Translations under genes and position numbers: made by a program
The notes under the pieces: model-generated
The model's database searches: none
The model's input: the letters and a program-made list of their open reading frames with translations, nothing else
What the model was told of the DNA's origin: nothing
In this document: in pieces, positions 21,064-32,240 of the stretch
Layout of the letters: each line of letters starts with the position of its first letter
How positions within the stretch are numbered: position 1 is the first letter of the stretch
Source of the DNA: Torreya grandis
Taxonomy: Eukaryota; Streptophyta; Pinopsida; Cupressales; Taxaceae
Length of the DNA stretch: 64,000 nt
Assembly (NCBI GenBank): GCA_037957365.1
Contig: JARHVA010000460.1
Span: 1,866,001-1,930,000 of the forward strand
Direction of reading: 5' to 3'

Positions 21064-23705
21064 TGTTGGCCATTTTTGGCCCACATATAAAACAACCTAG
21101 ATACAATGCAGTCTCTAGAGGTCTTGGTGCAGAGAAAGAATGATCAAATGGTTTGAGCAAAATTTTGGATGGAATGAATGTCCCAAGGTCTCATGTTGCT
21201 CACAAAGCTTTTGAAACACTTTAAGCTTGTCTAAAGTGTAATTTGTTAATCTTTGAAAAATAAGTCTATAGAGTAGAGAGAGGGATCTGAGGAGGTTCTT
21301 ATGGTCATTAAATCAGTTCAGGGTCATGGAACAAGTCTGCACAAGCTTCAAGTTTTCATAATTCATTTGAGCCTTCAAAGATACAACAATAGTTTAAGCA
21401 CAAATTTAGAAGAGCTTATAGGTTAAAAATCTAAGTGCAAAACCTTTTATTTCACTAAGTCCTTGGCATATTATTTTGGGCTCTTATTTGGCTAAGTTCA
21501 ATTTTTGTGGGCCTTTTATATTTAGCTAAGTATTAATATTTTGGGCTAAGTGCTACTATTTCCTTCAGACTAATGGTTTCAAGTTTTTTTTAGATAAGTG
21601 TTGGGAATTATTTCAGATATTTTGTCTAAAACAAAAATCCCAAAGTACAGATTCTTTTAGATATTTTGTTCGCAACAAAAGACCAAGTATAATTGTGTCA
21701 ATAAAATTGTCCAGGACAATTTTCTTGAGGACCAAGTTCTTTCGGACATTTTGTCCACAATAAATGTCCCGAATGTAGAAGTCTCAAAGACCTAATTCTT
21801 TTGGGGAAAGTGGCATGATCTTAGAATCAGAATCAGAATCAGATCTAACAATGAGCGGGAAAAGATAGAGTTAGTGGGTCCTAACAAGATCAATGGATTG
21901 CATTTAATCACACAAAGGAAATTAATGGTTCACATTAGGTCAAAGAGTCAATGTTCTTGAGGATAAACATGAGACCACCATGTGGCGTAAGCGTGAAAGT
22001 AGACATACTGACAATATGATCCTGAGAAAAGATGTGGAGCTAACAAGTGGCACCAGCTCGGATTAAGTTGACAAGTCAAGGGCAGATCTAGGGCTCATGG
22101 GCATTTGTACAAGGAAGATCAACAACGAACAGGGGTCAGAGAGGTCAAATATTTGATAGGGCTCAAATCGAACACAAGGTTGTCGGGTGTCTTAATTTGG
22201 TCGGTAAGCCTAGGGAGCTTCTAACAAGGGTCAAAAAGGTAATTTTTTACCAAGGCAGACAGATACATAGTGAACCGAGTTCAAATACAATTTGGGTTTA
22301 GTTGGGATGAACATCTCAAGGATGGAATGGTGCCGTTAAATATTTTTAGAGACAAGATTGGTCTTTCAGACCTAGTATAGATCAAAGGTTGACAACTTGT
22401 CGATGAAAAAGGACTAGGCATTGAATAGAGTGTCATCTATTAAAACTAAAGGAAAACCAATAGTTTGGATTAGTTTTCATCTATAGTGGACCTAGGTTCA
22501 ATTTCCCATGTAAAGGTAGATATTTGTGATTATGAGCAAACAACTCATCCTTCGACATGGCCATTATCTCGACAAAATACTTCGCAAAGCATGGATGACA
22601 TGGATATATCAGATTCAATTATGCAGATTTTCTCCTCATCATGAACACAATTGGAAGATAGCATGGAAAATCAAATCAAAGGGATCTGGATGTTAGAGAA
22701 GTAGTTCAAAGTATTTAATTCTTTTACAGAGCATTTAAGGGTTTCCTTTCACTACAAGGTCATGACTCATCATGCAAAACTAATTCTTGTATTTTAGTGC
22801 CTCTCTTTCAGCCAATGAAAAGAGCTCGAAAACTATTAGAGCTAATTTAGGATAACTGATTAATGATGGAGTAGTCCTAATTAGACCAAACAGATGGTGG
22901 AGCATCCCTTGATAGGTGGTAGCTCATTGATTATCCTTGAATAACGTGCTCCCTCTTCTCTCTTCTCCCCTTTCTTTATATTACCCATTATTTCCATTAG
23001 AAATCATTCTCTCGGGTTTTGGATTCTCACGAGTCTTTGATCTTGAAGACTAGGGAACTCTCTAAGATATTGTAAAATATGCTCATCTTGATTCAGCTTG
23101 ACCCTATCAAGTATTTGTAAGAACTACCTCTTGATGAAAATAGACTTTCTTTACCTATCTCTTGCCTTGGATCTATGTCTATTGAGCTATGCACTATGGT
23201 ATTGTGTGAAGGATAATCTTCCTTGTCGATGGTCCTCCTTTCTGACCTCTTTTAAGGTGTTTTCAAGTTTTTTGCAGGTCTAGATTCATGTTCTTTTGCT
23301 ATCGATAAATATTGAGTGTGAGTCTGCAAAATTCCTCTTTGCCTTTGTCCATTACTGCCTGAACCCCTTCTATGGAACACTTATGCAATTAGCTGGATCT
23401 TGAGATTATGTGAGCTATCATTGTCTTCTGTAGATCTAGTGTGGGTTCAAGCTTATGGGAGTTTCCCATTTTTATTTTGTGTATCACCATTTAGCCTTCT
23501 TAGGAGCCATTATCCTCTTTCTAACCCATTTCCCTATGAATCAGTAGTTTAGCATTAGTTTTAGGTGAGCATCAAAGAGGAAGTTGACCTTCTCCAGAGG
23601 TTTAGCCCCACCATAGGTGACCCACAGCCTAGGTTTGTTTCCATAGTTTTGCTCAATTGGGATCTTGAATAATTCCCTCCTAAGGAGCAAATTTGAGTGG
23701 TAATA
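21064..23705 (+). mobile_element. 3' LTR of the LARD-like element
   Basis: Colinear with the 5' LTR from TGTTGGCC through to TAATA, with many substitutions and small indels. It lacks any tandem duplication, which shows the 1922-bp array is not an inherent LTR feature. Confidence 0.85.
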
Positions 23706-23759
23706 ATAACCACACACTCTCACCTGAGATGTATAGTAAGGACTAGTCCTCATCGATTT

Positions 23760-24598
23760 TGTCACATGATGGTGGTTAGATAAATATTACTTAAGAACTT
23801 GAGTTATTACGTTAGCCATTATTACTACTAGCATTAATCTAGAGTTAGTCATTTGATAAATTTACATATGGCATATAACTAGTATCATAAATCAAACTTA
23901 ACACAAAAGAGATTCAACACACTGAAATTCATTGAATATTAGTCCCATTAATCAGTTTGATAAGATTACACATGTATTTTATTCAGTACATGCTCTCTAG
24001 ATCTCGGCCTTAATGATAACAACATAACGATAATATTAATAATAAAAAGAACCCCCTTTAAACAAAAAGAGAAGGGTATTTATACATAAGCAAACCCCTT
24101 TCTCAGGTCACAACATTAATACATAAAAGATGACAAGCCAATGACTATTTCAAAGAAGAAGTTGTGGCGAGTCATTATAATGAAGTCCCTTTTGAATCAG
24201 GCACAACAACCCCTATATACCCTCTCTATGCTAGATCTTTGTGTTTTTGTTCCTTTTATTTCATGAACCAGTGCTTATTTTGCACTCTCATTAATCCCTA
24301 CCACTTTCGTGAATCACTTTATAACCACCTTCACTTCCTATGCTCTTGTCCTAGTCTTGCACTCCTCTAAGTCCTACTTTTTGTGTTCCTCATTCTATGC
24401 TTCCTTGTCTTTAGTCACTCCCCCTTTCATGTCAAGTTCTTCTATGTTATTCTTTAACCTTTCTCTCTTTCATACCATCTTCTTTCATGCCATGATCTGT
24501 CTGTGCCCAGGTCCTCTATGTTATTCTCACGCCCTTGCATTCCCACACCATGTTACCAGAATGCTTAGAATATTTTATTATAAAATTTGGGTCCAACA
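23760..24598 (-). mobile_element. LTR-like sequence at the 3' end of the host Ty3 element
   Basis: On the minus strand a weak purine tract (tatggggtaa) precedes TGTTGGAC at 24598. A TATAAATA box lies at 24084-24077, with about 500 bp upstream (U3) and 320 bp downstream (R/U5). A possible end is ...GTGACA at 23760. The partner LTR is not in the window, so the boundaries are inferred. It lies just past the stop of the long minus-strand frame that follows. Confidence 0.5.
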
Positions 24599-24631
24599 TT
24601 ACCCCATACTAATATGATAGTCCATCCTGGA

Positions 24632-25836
24632 CTATGTTGCAGTTTCCTTAGCTGTCAAAAACATGAGATACACTTGATGTACTTGGCGCTTGAGTTCTTC
24701 CCATTGATTTAATTCCATCTGAAGAGTGGAAGTAATAAATTCCACTTGACCTTTTAATCTCTTTATTTATTTAGGTTGCTCCAAAAATCCATCTACTTGA
24801 GTTGCCAAAGTCTCAAGATGAGAAGTTGTAGCCTTTTGGGCATCCTCAAGGGACCCATCTTCATCCAAAACCTGCCCTCAAAGAGCTGAGCAAGTAACAT
24901 TTAGCTCTTGTTATTGAGTGCTTATTTTCTTTTCTATCTCTTCGACATTATGGAAAGCTTTTACATGTTGCACCTTATCTTTGATGCATAAGGCATTCTC
25001 AACTAACTATCAATGTCGTTGTTCTTTAGGGAGCATTTACGCTTCTAAAATTTTGCTCGATCATGCTATGTTTACTAAAACCCCATTTGAAATGGGAATA
25101 GTGTCATGTAGTTTATGCAAAAAATTGTGATAGACCTCCATGGCTTCTATGAACAAGTCTATTTCCCAAAGTTTCTCCATTCCATGGCCCACTTGGTTCT
25201 TACATTTCTTCAATAACAAGTCCACAAGTATCTCCAACTTATTTATGGCCTCTCTAGTCACATGAACACCATCCGTAAGTGTCGACTGACTTCCAAAAAT
25301 TGTTTGACAAAGGCCCAATATCCTAAGTCGTGCTATCTCAACCACATCAAGTCAGTGCTTAAGTTATTCAATTTTTGCCTTGAGCTTGCGCCTTGATTCA
25401 TGTTCATCCTTATATAGTTGAATGACTTCCCAGTGTTTGCATGGATCTACTTCACATCGTGGTTGTTAAGAATATTTTACCTAAAAAGTTTTAGGGAAAA
25501 CTTGATCAATACCATGCCCACTTGCATTAGAGAGTAAATTTTGGGACTTATCTAAAGCATGTCAGGAATACCTTCCACTTATAGGCTTATGTTAGTGCTC
25601 TCCCTTGGAAGTTCAAATCATTCTTCATCATGGTATACTTCCATCTCGAAGGACATCTCATGTTAGGTTTGTGTTGTGGACTCATGCTCAGGTAAAAAGT
25701 TTCACAAATACAAATGCTTATCGGGCATGCCCTGTTGGAATGCGACACAAATATGAGGCTCATGATTTGGTTGTTTTTGTTGCTCTACCTCTTGCATCAT
25801 TTCCTTGCCCTTTTGGGGGTCATGCTCTAAATCAAT
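24632..25836 (-). pseudogene. split frame, segment 4 (coiled-coil C-terminus)
   Basis: The open stretch 25345-25061 (94 codons) and the same frame onward to 24632 encode Leu/Glu/Lys/Gln-rich sequence with a 3-4 spacing of hydrophobics typical of coiled coils. Several TAG/TAA stops. It ends about 30 bases before the LTR-like start at 24598. Confidence 0.55.
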
Positions 25837-26243
25837 TATTAGGGTGTGTTCACATTATTAAGTCTATAACAACGTAAATATTGTTAGTTAAAACAATAGT
25901 ACATAAATAGGTTCTTATGTGTTACATTATCATTGTGAATAACAACAATATTATATGGGTGTGGTTTTATATAGTTAGTTGGTCAGTGTGTAATTATATT
26001 ATCAATGATAATATAATGTTTGTTTTAAGTGAGGTCGTTATAAACAATCCACATATATAGGTTCCATATTAAATGAGTTGTTATAACAACTTGTGTATTG
26101 TTAGTGAGTTGTTTCCTAGATTATAGGAGCAACTTTACCTATATATTTGTTTAACCATCTGAATGTAATATTGAGCATGGAATTGAATAATATTTATTGT
26201 GTTTAAATTATTCTCTATTGTGCAACTCTAGTTTTTACCAATA
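25837..26243 (+). mobile_element. 5' LTR of the copia-like element
   Basis: First bases TATTAGGGTGTGTTC; last bases TTTTTACCAATA. Followed by TT and the primer-binding site. Confidence 0.9.
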
Positions 26244-26245
26244 TT

Positions 26246-26257
26246 TGGTATTAGAGC
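26246..26257 (+). other. primer-binding site (initiator Met tRNA)
   Basis: TGGTATTAGAGC, one transition from the canonical TGGTATCAGAGC, 2 bases after the LTR end. Confidence 0.85.
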
Positions 26258-28300
26258 AGCTTTATCTTGGTACCTATGATGAATGTTTAATTTATTTTTA
26301 GGGGTTATTGTATTCTTTACTCTCCCCTCTAATGAGACTATTGTTGGCATAGTACTATTACACCATAGAATCTCCATGACCAATTATAGTGATCCATGGT
26401 CAACGCATAGTCTCGGAGAAGATACTATTAAAGGAGCAGACAAAAGTAGAATTGTTCCTATTAATAAAAGCATATGATTTGTTACTATACAACACTACCT
26501 GCTACTCATTAAGCGTAGCCTTTTCATCATTTGGATCTTGTCATATACACCTTATTGAGCTCAACTTGTATCTCCACTCAACTCTGTGCCCACTATGTCT
26601 TTTTGTTGCTCATACCAACCATGATGTTTCACTGTATAGAAGACTCATTCAGTTTCTTGGCAATTATGTCATCTCACTCCTTTGGTGTTCCATCCAATTT
26701 GTCAATATATTGTGAGTTCTTCATCATCAATTTCTTGGATATTATATACATTGGTTGTGTCAAGATATGTATTGGTAGTGCTCTCCTCTCTATGCATGGA
26801 TGTGCATCACCCAACATTTAATATCCATGGTTCATATAGTTGGTGATTAATCATTTGTGGCATGTATAATTCATAAGTCCATGTAATATAACTTAGGATC
26901 GACCCAAGCATTTGTCCACCTATCATTCTCATAAATAATAGTTATTAATTTTTGGCATTGATTCTTTACTGAGTTGATGGGATTCTTTAAGATTTTTTAA
27001 GTGGTGATCTATCTCCTATATTAGTGAGAATCTACCTAGACAAGCAACCTGATCAAACTCACATTTCTACAATTCAAACTCAACTTTATAGTTAGACATC
27101 TCATTGTTTAAATTGAGGTACTTCCACATATCTCAGCTTGTGCTTTCAAACACTCAGGCATGTGTTTTTCAGTTTAGATTCAATAGTATTGAATTTGGTT
27201 TAAAATTTAGACTTAAAATGTTAGTATTTAGATCGTGATCAATATAATTTGTGTTGTCAAATATGACAAAGAATTTGTAAGTTTAGAATAAATAGGCTTA
27301 TTGTTTATTATTTAAGTTAAATATTATAATAAATGGTCTTAAGTAGGGTCAATTGGTTTTATAAAGTCAAAGTAGTCATTATATGTCATACTTGAGTCGA
27401 AATAAATTTTTTGTCAAAAGTATCATAGTTTTTTTATGTCATAGTATCAATGTTAACTAGTATAGAGTCATTATAAAACCCAATTTTACGGTCTTATACA
27501 ATCATTGGATTTTAAAAAAGTCACTATTATCCAAAAGTGTATAAGTCAAATAGATTAAGAGTGTCATTAAGTTTAAAATAGTCATGTGTTTCAAAAATTT
27601 GAAAATGCCAAAAATAGAGTCGTTCATGTCCAAATTTGTCATTGTAAAGGATGTATTCTCAATTGAAACCAACATCCAAAATGTCAAGTGTCAAGACAAC
27701 AAAATTTGCAAAAATCTCAAAGCAGGGTATGTTGCAGACACTGAACTTGAGTGAGTTCAACCTCAAAAATGTAAATGCTTGACTGCACGTGAATACATCA
27801 AGCACTTACAAAGAAAGTAAGTAGCTTCCTATACTAGAGGTTAGAGGTAACAGAGGCTGGAGGTTTTAGAGCCTCTCATTAGCCACTAGCGATGGGGACA
27901 CTTCTGCTTTAATGGCACATTTTATTTTTAGGTGTGTGTTTGATTTCAATTTTGTGTGAATAAGAACAAATGATGTATACCTGCTCACATTTGTAATAAG
28001 TGAACTAAAAATACCTCTGAAACATTTCTGAATATGTGATAGTGAAGAGAGCTAGTAACTATACTACACATCATGATGAGGTTTGTGGTAAGTTACTTAT
28101 AAAACCATTTTTTGTGATTGTTTGTAATCCACTTGAAAACCATACCATTTTGGTTGTTGGTAAGCCATATGTAAAACCATTAGTAAAGTTTCTGATTGTC
28201 CTGTGAAAATCATCGAACCATGAGTACAGGTGCAAATATGGGATAGATGTTTTCCCCATGTTCACATCAAGGAGGTGTAGATTAGGGGTAAATAATGTTC
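26258..28300 (+). other. non-coding interior of the copia-like element
   Basis: No recognised protein domain in any frame. Around 27340-27620 the phrase (a)gtca(t/a) recurs at short spacing (for example aagtcaaagtagtcat), giving a loosely repetitive feel. The rest is AT-rich. Confidence 0.6.
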
Positions 28301-28313
28301 ATAAGGGGGTGAA

Positions 28314-28721
28314 TGTTAAGGTGTGTTCACATTATTAAGTCTGTAGTAACATATAATATGTTAGTTAAAGCAATATCACCGTAAATAAGTTTTTGTGTGG
28401 TATATTATTGTTGTGAATAACAACAATATTATACTGGAGTGGTTTTATATAATTAGTTGGTTAGTGTGTAATTATATCATCAATGATAATATAATAGTTG
28501 TTTGTAAGTGAGGTTGTTATAAATAACCCACATATATAGGTTCCATATTAAATGAGTTTTTAGAACAACTCGTGTATTGTTAATGAGTTGTTTCCTAGAT
28601 TTAGGAGCAACTTTACCTATATGTTTGTGTAACCATCTGAATGTAATATTGAGCATGGAATTGAATAATATTTATTGTATTTAAATCATTCTCTATTGTG
28701 AAACTATGGTTTTTACCAATA
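28314..28721 (+). mobile_element. 3' LTR of the copia-like element
   Basis: Starts TGTTAAGGTGTG after the purine tract; ends ACCAATA before the tcaat duplication. Confidence 0.9.
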
Positions 28722-28726
28722 TCAAT

Positions 28727-30245
28727 TATCTCGGGACTCTTTGCCCATTTATATTTGGAACTAATACCAAGATCCTCTACATTGGGGCCTTCCCCTGTTT
28801 TTACTTCCCCAAACTCTAAACTTTATAGGTTCATCTGCTGCTCCTCAACATCTTATTCTTCACTAGGATTAGGGGTTTGCTACTTACTGGGCTCAAGGTT
28901 GGGTTCCTTAACAGGTTGCACTTTAGGAGAAGCCTCACCTGTGTCTCAAATTACCACTCGAGGTGCTTTTGTTCAGACTCTTCTTGAGTAGTAGGATGTG
29001 CAAAGTCATCATTTTGTTCTGTTGGAAGCTCCTTAAATTTTGTTGGTGATGGGGTTCACTTTTGTTGTTTAAGCTCTACTTGAGGGGTTAGTCAGGATGC
29101 AACAGTGTCCTACTCTGTAGGCAACCCCAGGGTCCTTAGTGGTGATGAGGCATGTCATTGACATTTTGGGATGACCCTGGTTTGGTCTTTCATCCTGCTA
29201 GAGTTGGCAGCCTCAGGTCTTGGCCTCTTTTCTTTTGTTCATGCCCTTGCCTTTGCGTATCTTTGGTTGGGTGAGAAGTGGTTCATTCTCTGACGCTTTC
29301 CATTTCAATGTCTTTTTTAGTGGCTTGAGCATGTAGAATATGACCCATATTTTGCCCTACATAACTATTTGATAGGAATTAATGTCAGTCTTATCAGATT
29401 CATGCTTATCCACATATGCATGCCTCCTTAGGTAAACGTAAAGATTTTAGAGAGTATAGGTCTCAATATCAATCTTGTTTTGATCAATTTTTGTAGTGCA
29501 TGCATTTGAAATGTGGTTTACTAAGTCCATGAAGTCTCTAACAGTGAAGGCATAGGGAAACTTAAGCCACCCTAACAAGTTTTTAGTGGTTAGCATCTAA
29601 ATATGTGTGAGGGAATAGTGTTGGTTAACAACAAACTATGCATATGATCCCATCTATGTTGAACTCTTTGGGTACATGTCACTTGTCCCCAAATAACTTT
29701 TTCATGTCATCAAACCAAACCTTCATCTTATCCTTGTGGGAGGGTTCGATGGTGTCAAGGCAAGTGAATTGCTTGAACCATTCAGTGGATGATTTGTGTT
29801 TTGGTGTGTAAACCCACTTCTTTTCCTTGCCCAAGTACTTGGGGATGATGATATCATAAAAAAATAGTAGCAAAAAAATCACATCCCAAGAAAACTTGTG
29901 GTTGGATAGACAATGTGCCTTCTACGCATCTAGTACAATCTTTTTCTATAAAATATAGGGAATAATTATACTTTGCTCCTTTGGCCATTTAGTTGGACAC
30001 ATAGAGGTGTGCCATGTCCACCTCCTTCTATCGATCCATGCTTCCCAATTTGGTCATGGCCAAGTGCATAGCTATTTGAATTGTTGGCTCTTCTAGGATA
30101 GTTATGTACATCGTGTGGCCTTCTTTCTTGTACTTCAGCACCATTAATATCCTATCAATTGTCGCCTGATCTTCTAGATCTGCACCAAGATCATATCCAA
30201 AATAATTTAATATAATTACTTTACTGATCCATTTATGAGTGATCC
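28727..30245 (-). pseudogene. split frame, segment 3 (globular then basic linker)
   Basis: The open stretches 30228-30028 and 29882-29679 give the globular portion. After a frameshift near 29640 the sense continues in another frame to 28727 through a basic, Gln/Pro/Ser-rich linker with several Gln-to-stop changes. Confidence 0.55.
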
Positions 30246-31441
30246 TGTAATCATCTAAAAAAGACACTTGATTGCTAAGAGTTTTACTTGAGACCACCTA
30301 TCCATAACTTATCCCCAAAGCTATCTTAAAGCCTATTTAGACACCTATTCAGCCTTTATGTAGGTCACACACATCCCTAAATTAGTCATACACCCTCATT
30401 TTAGCATCTTAGCCCCTAGTGCCTTAGGTTCTATGACCTAGACACTTGTGCCAATGGTGCTAGTGTCCCAGTTTGGGTGCTATTGTCGTTTTTACTACCT
30501 TTTATCCCAATGAATATTTTTTCAAATTAACAACCACTTAGGGTTGACCTAAACCTCTTTTAAAACTTGCACAAGCACTAGAACAATATATATACATGAT
30601 TTTTAACCCTTTATAAACTATATGGAAATCAAAGGAAAATAACACAAACTAACTTAGGACAAGTTGTGCATAATCAAGATTATTAATCCCTATTCTACCC
30701 TACTTTTGCATATAGCCATCTACAACATTCCTGAGCTCAAATTACTCAAATTTTTAGGGTTCATCATCACTCAAAGCACTAAAACTAACATTTATACTAT
30801 CTTCACTTGCACTTGAACCAATATTTAGGTGCGAAGCACTACATCAGGCTTGATCCCTCCTCAATGTATTGGTATATAGGCAACTCTCAACACAACAAGG
30901 TGTTGAGGATGTTCAATCTGCCCCACCAAAATCATACTTTGATATTTATGCCAATAAGATGCTCTAACAACATGGAGGTCTAGGGTTTACATGCAAAAAT
31001 TAATCAAAATAGGGCACTAATAGGGAATCAAAACTTGTGTGCATAAGAACAGGGTTGGTAGACTCTGACATAGGTGCACCTAGAATTTTAGAAAAATTCT
31101 ACACATAGGACACTAGCATCAAAAAGAGGACATTAACATTATTGGTGATACTATTCAATTAGGGTGCTACTATCCAAGAAAGGTTTTGACATTTGGATCC
31201 TGTCCATGACACCAAAGTCATCTCCTGCCCTGATTTGTAGCATCTAGATCATCCTTCTTGGTCAGTTTCCATCTAAGTACTTGTTTGCATCATTTATTGC
31301 TATTATTATAAAATTTAGTTTAACTTAGTTATATTACAAATTAATGGTTATATTTATTAAATTTTTACTACTCGATTTACTATACTCAGCGCTTTTAACT
31401 ACCTAGGGCTTACATTCCATAAACCCTAAAAAGTTAAATTA
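30246..31441 (+). mobile_element. 5' LTR of the gag-only element
   Basis: 1196 bp. TATATATA at 30587-30594 is a plausible promoter element, conserved in the 3' copy. Includes the inverted motif gacacttgtgcca/tggtgctagtgtc at 30441-30467. Confidence 0.85.
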
Positions 31442-31459
31442 TTTGGTGAACCTGACTTA
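31442..31459 (+). other. primer-binding site of the gag-only family
   Basis: TTTGGTGAACCTGACTT follows the LTR end directly. The minus-strand relative has TTTGGTGAGACCGACTT at 49130-49114. The conservation shows a real site; the cognate tRNA was not determined. Confidence 0.6.
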
Positions 31460-31528
31460 CTTCGAATACTACCAAAACCCTAGCCCAAATTTCTAATAGG
31501 GTTTCTATCCTTTTGTTTCCTATTTTTA

Positions 31529-32240
31529 ATGGTTGTGTTAGAATTTTTAGACCTAATATATTTTACCCTGGCAAACCTATTCCAAATTGCATTGATAAAA
31601 TTCATGGATAAAGAATATTCTTTTCTTTCTCCTCATCTCCAAGAGGTAATAGCTACTTTCCCTTTAATCAGGTCCATATTATCACTTCTCCAAGAGGTAA
31701 GGCAACCTATACTACTATGTCAAATGTATATACTCAACCTATCCATCCTTTAAACCCTTATCTTCTCATATCTCCCATACAAGATGTGTGCCTACATGTT
31801 CAATCAAAGTATTTAAGGTTTGCATTTGTGATACTTTATATGATCAATTTATTAATATGAGCAAGTTAATTACAAAATTACAAAATTAGAATCAACTATT
31901 ACATGAAAATATTACACATTGAAAAATCAAATTACAGACAAAAGCCTCCAAGGCACACTAGTGGTAATCATGTATATTCATTTTCACCTAGTCAATTTAT
32001 GGTAAGTAATGTTACACATCAAAATAAGAAATCACAACAAATTGCATCTATAACTAGTGATTCAAAAAGTACTCAAAGATCAAATAGAAGCTCAAGTGAG
32101 ATTTTAAGGCAAATGATTAAAGCTAGGTTGATCAACCTATCTCCTCTACATCCAGTGAAGAGATCAAAATATTATTGTGCATACATAAAATGCATGGTCA
32201 TCACACAGGTTCATGTTTGACACAGAAAAAACATATATAA
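31529..32240 (+). pseudogene. decayed gag with CHHC zinc knuckle
   Basis: Forward pieces 31529-31753 and 31903-32220 cover a gag-like protein with frameshifts. Near 32175-32215 a C-A-Y-H/...-G-H-H-T-G-S-C knuckle (C-x2-H-x4-H-x4-C, the spacing used by Tat/Ogre-type plant Ty3 gag) is seen once a one-base deletion in the His codon is allowed for. Just upstream is a conserved basic patch, K-A-R-L-I-N-L-S-P-L-H-P, also present in the relative at 48050-48020. No pol frame follows, so this is the only coding part of the element. Confidence 0.65.

Larger units (their letters stand above)
16095..23705 (+). mobile_element. non-autonomous LTR element (LARD-like), 7.6 kb
   Basis: Long direct LTRs (16095-18731 and 21064-23705, 2637 and 2642 bp) flank a 2.3-kb interior. 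A primer-binding site lies 4 bases after the 5' LTR. The interior has one decayed 608-codon frame but no protease, RT, RNase H or integrase, so movement would need enzymes from another element. LTRs start TGTTGG and end TAACA (5') or TAATA (3'). The flanks gtaat (left) and ataac (right) could be a 5-bp target duplication of gtaac, each side carrying one transition. The LTRs differ by roughly 12-20% by eye, so the insertion is old. Confidence 0.8.
25837..28721 (+). mobile_element. copia-like non-autonomous element, complete, TSD tcaat
   Basis: LTRs at 25837-26243 (407 bp) and 28314-28721 (408 bp) are near 90% alike by eye. They are flanked by the direct repeat tcaat at 25832-25836 and 28722-28726. 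A primer-binding site (TGGTATTAGAGC, 26246-26257) matches the initiator-Met site with one C-to-T change, and a purine tract ataagggggtgaa (28301-28313) precedes the 3' LTR. The 2.07-kb interior has no gag, integrase or RT motif; its short open frames look random. The 5' LTR starts TATTAGG where the 3' has TGTTAAG, and both LTRs end ...CCAATA, as if TG and CA ends had decayed. Confidence 0.9.

Noticed and set aside
24164..24617. Overlapping forward open frames (68 and 102 codons) at 24164-24617
   Set aside because: They lie antisense in the U3 of an LTR-like sequence and show simple Phe/Leu/Ser composition from pyrimidine-rich DNA.
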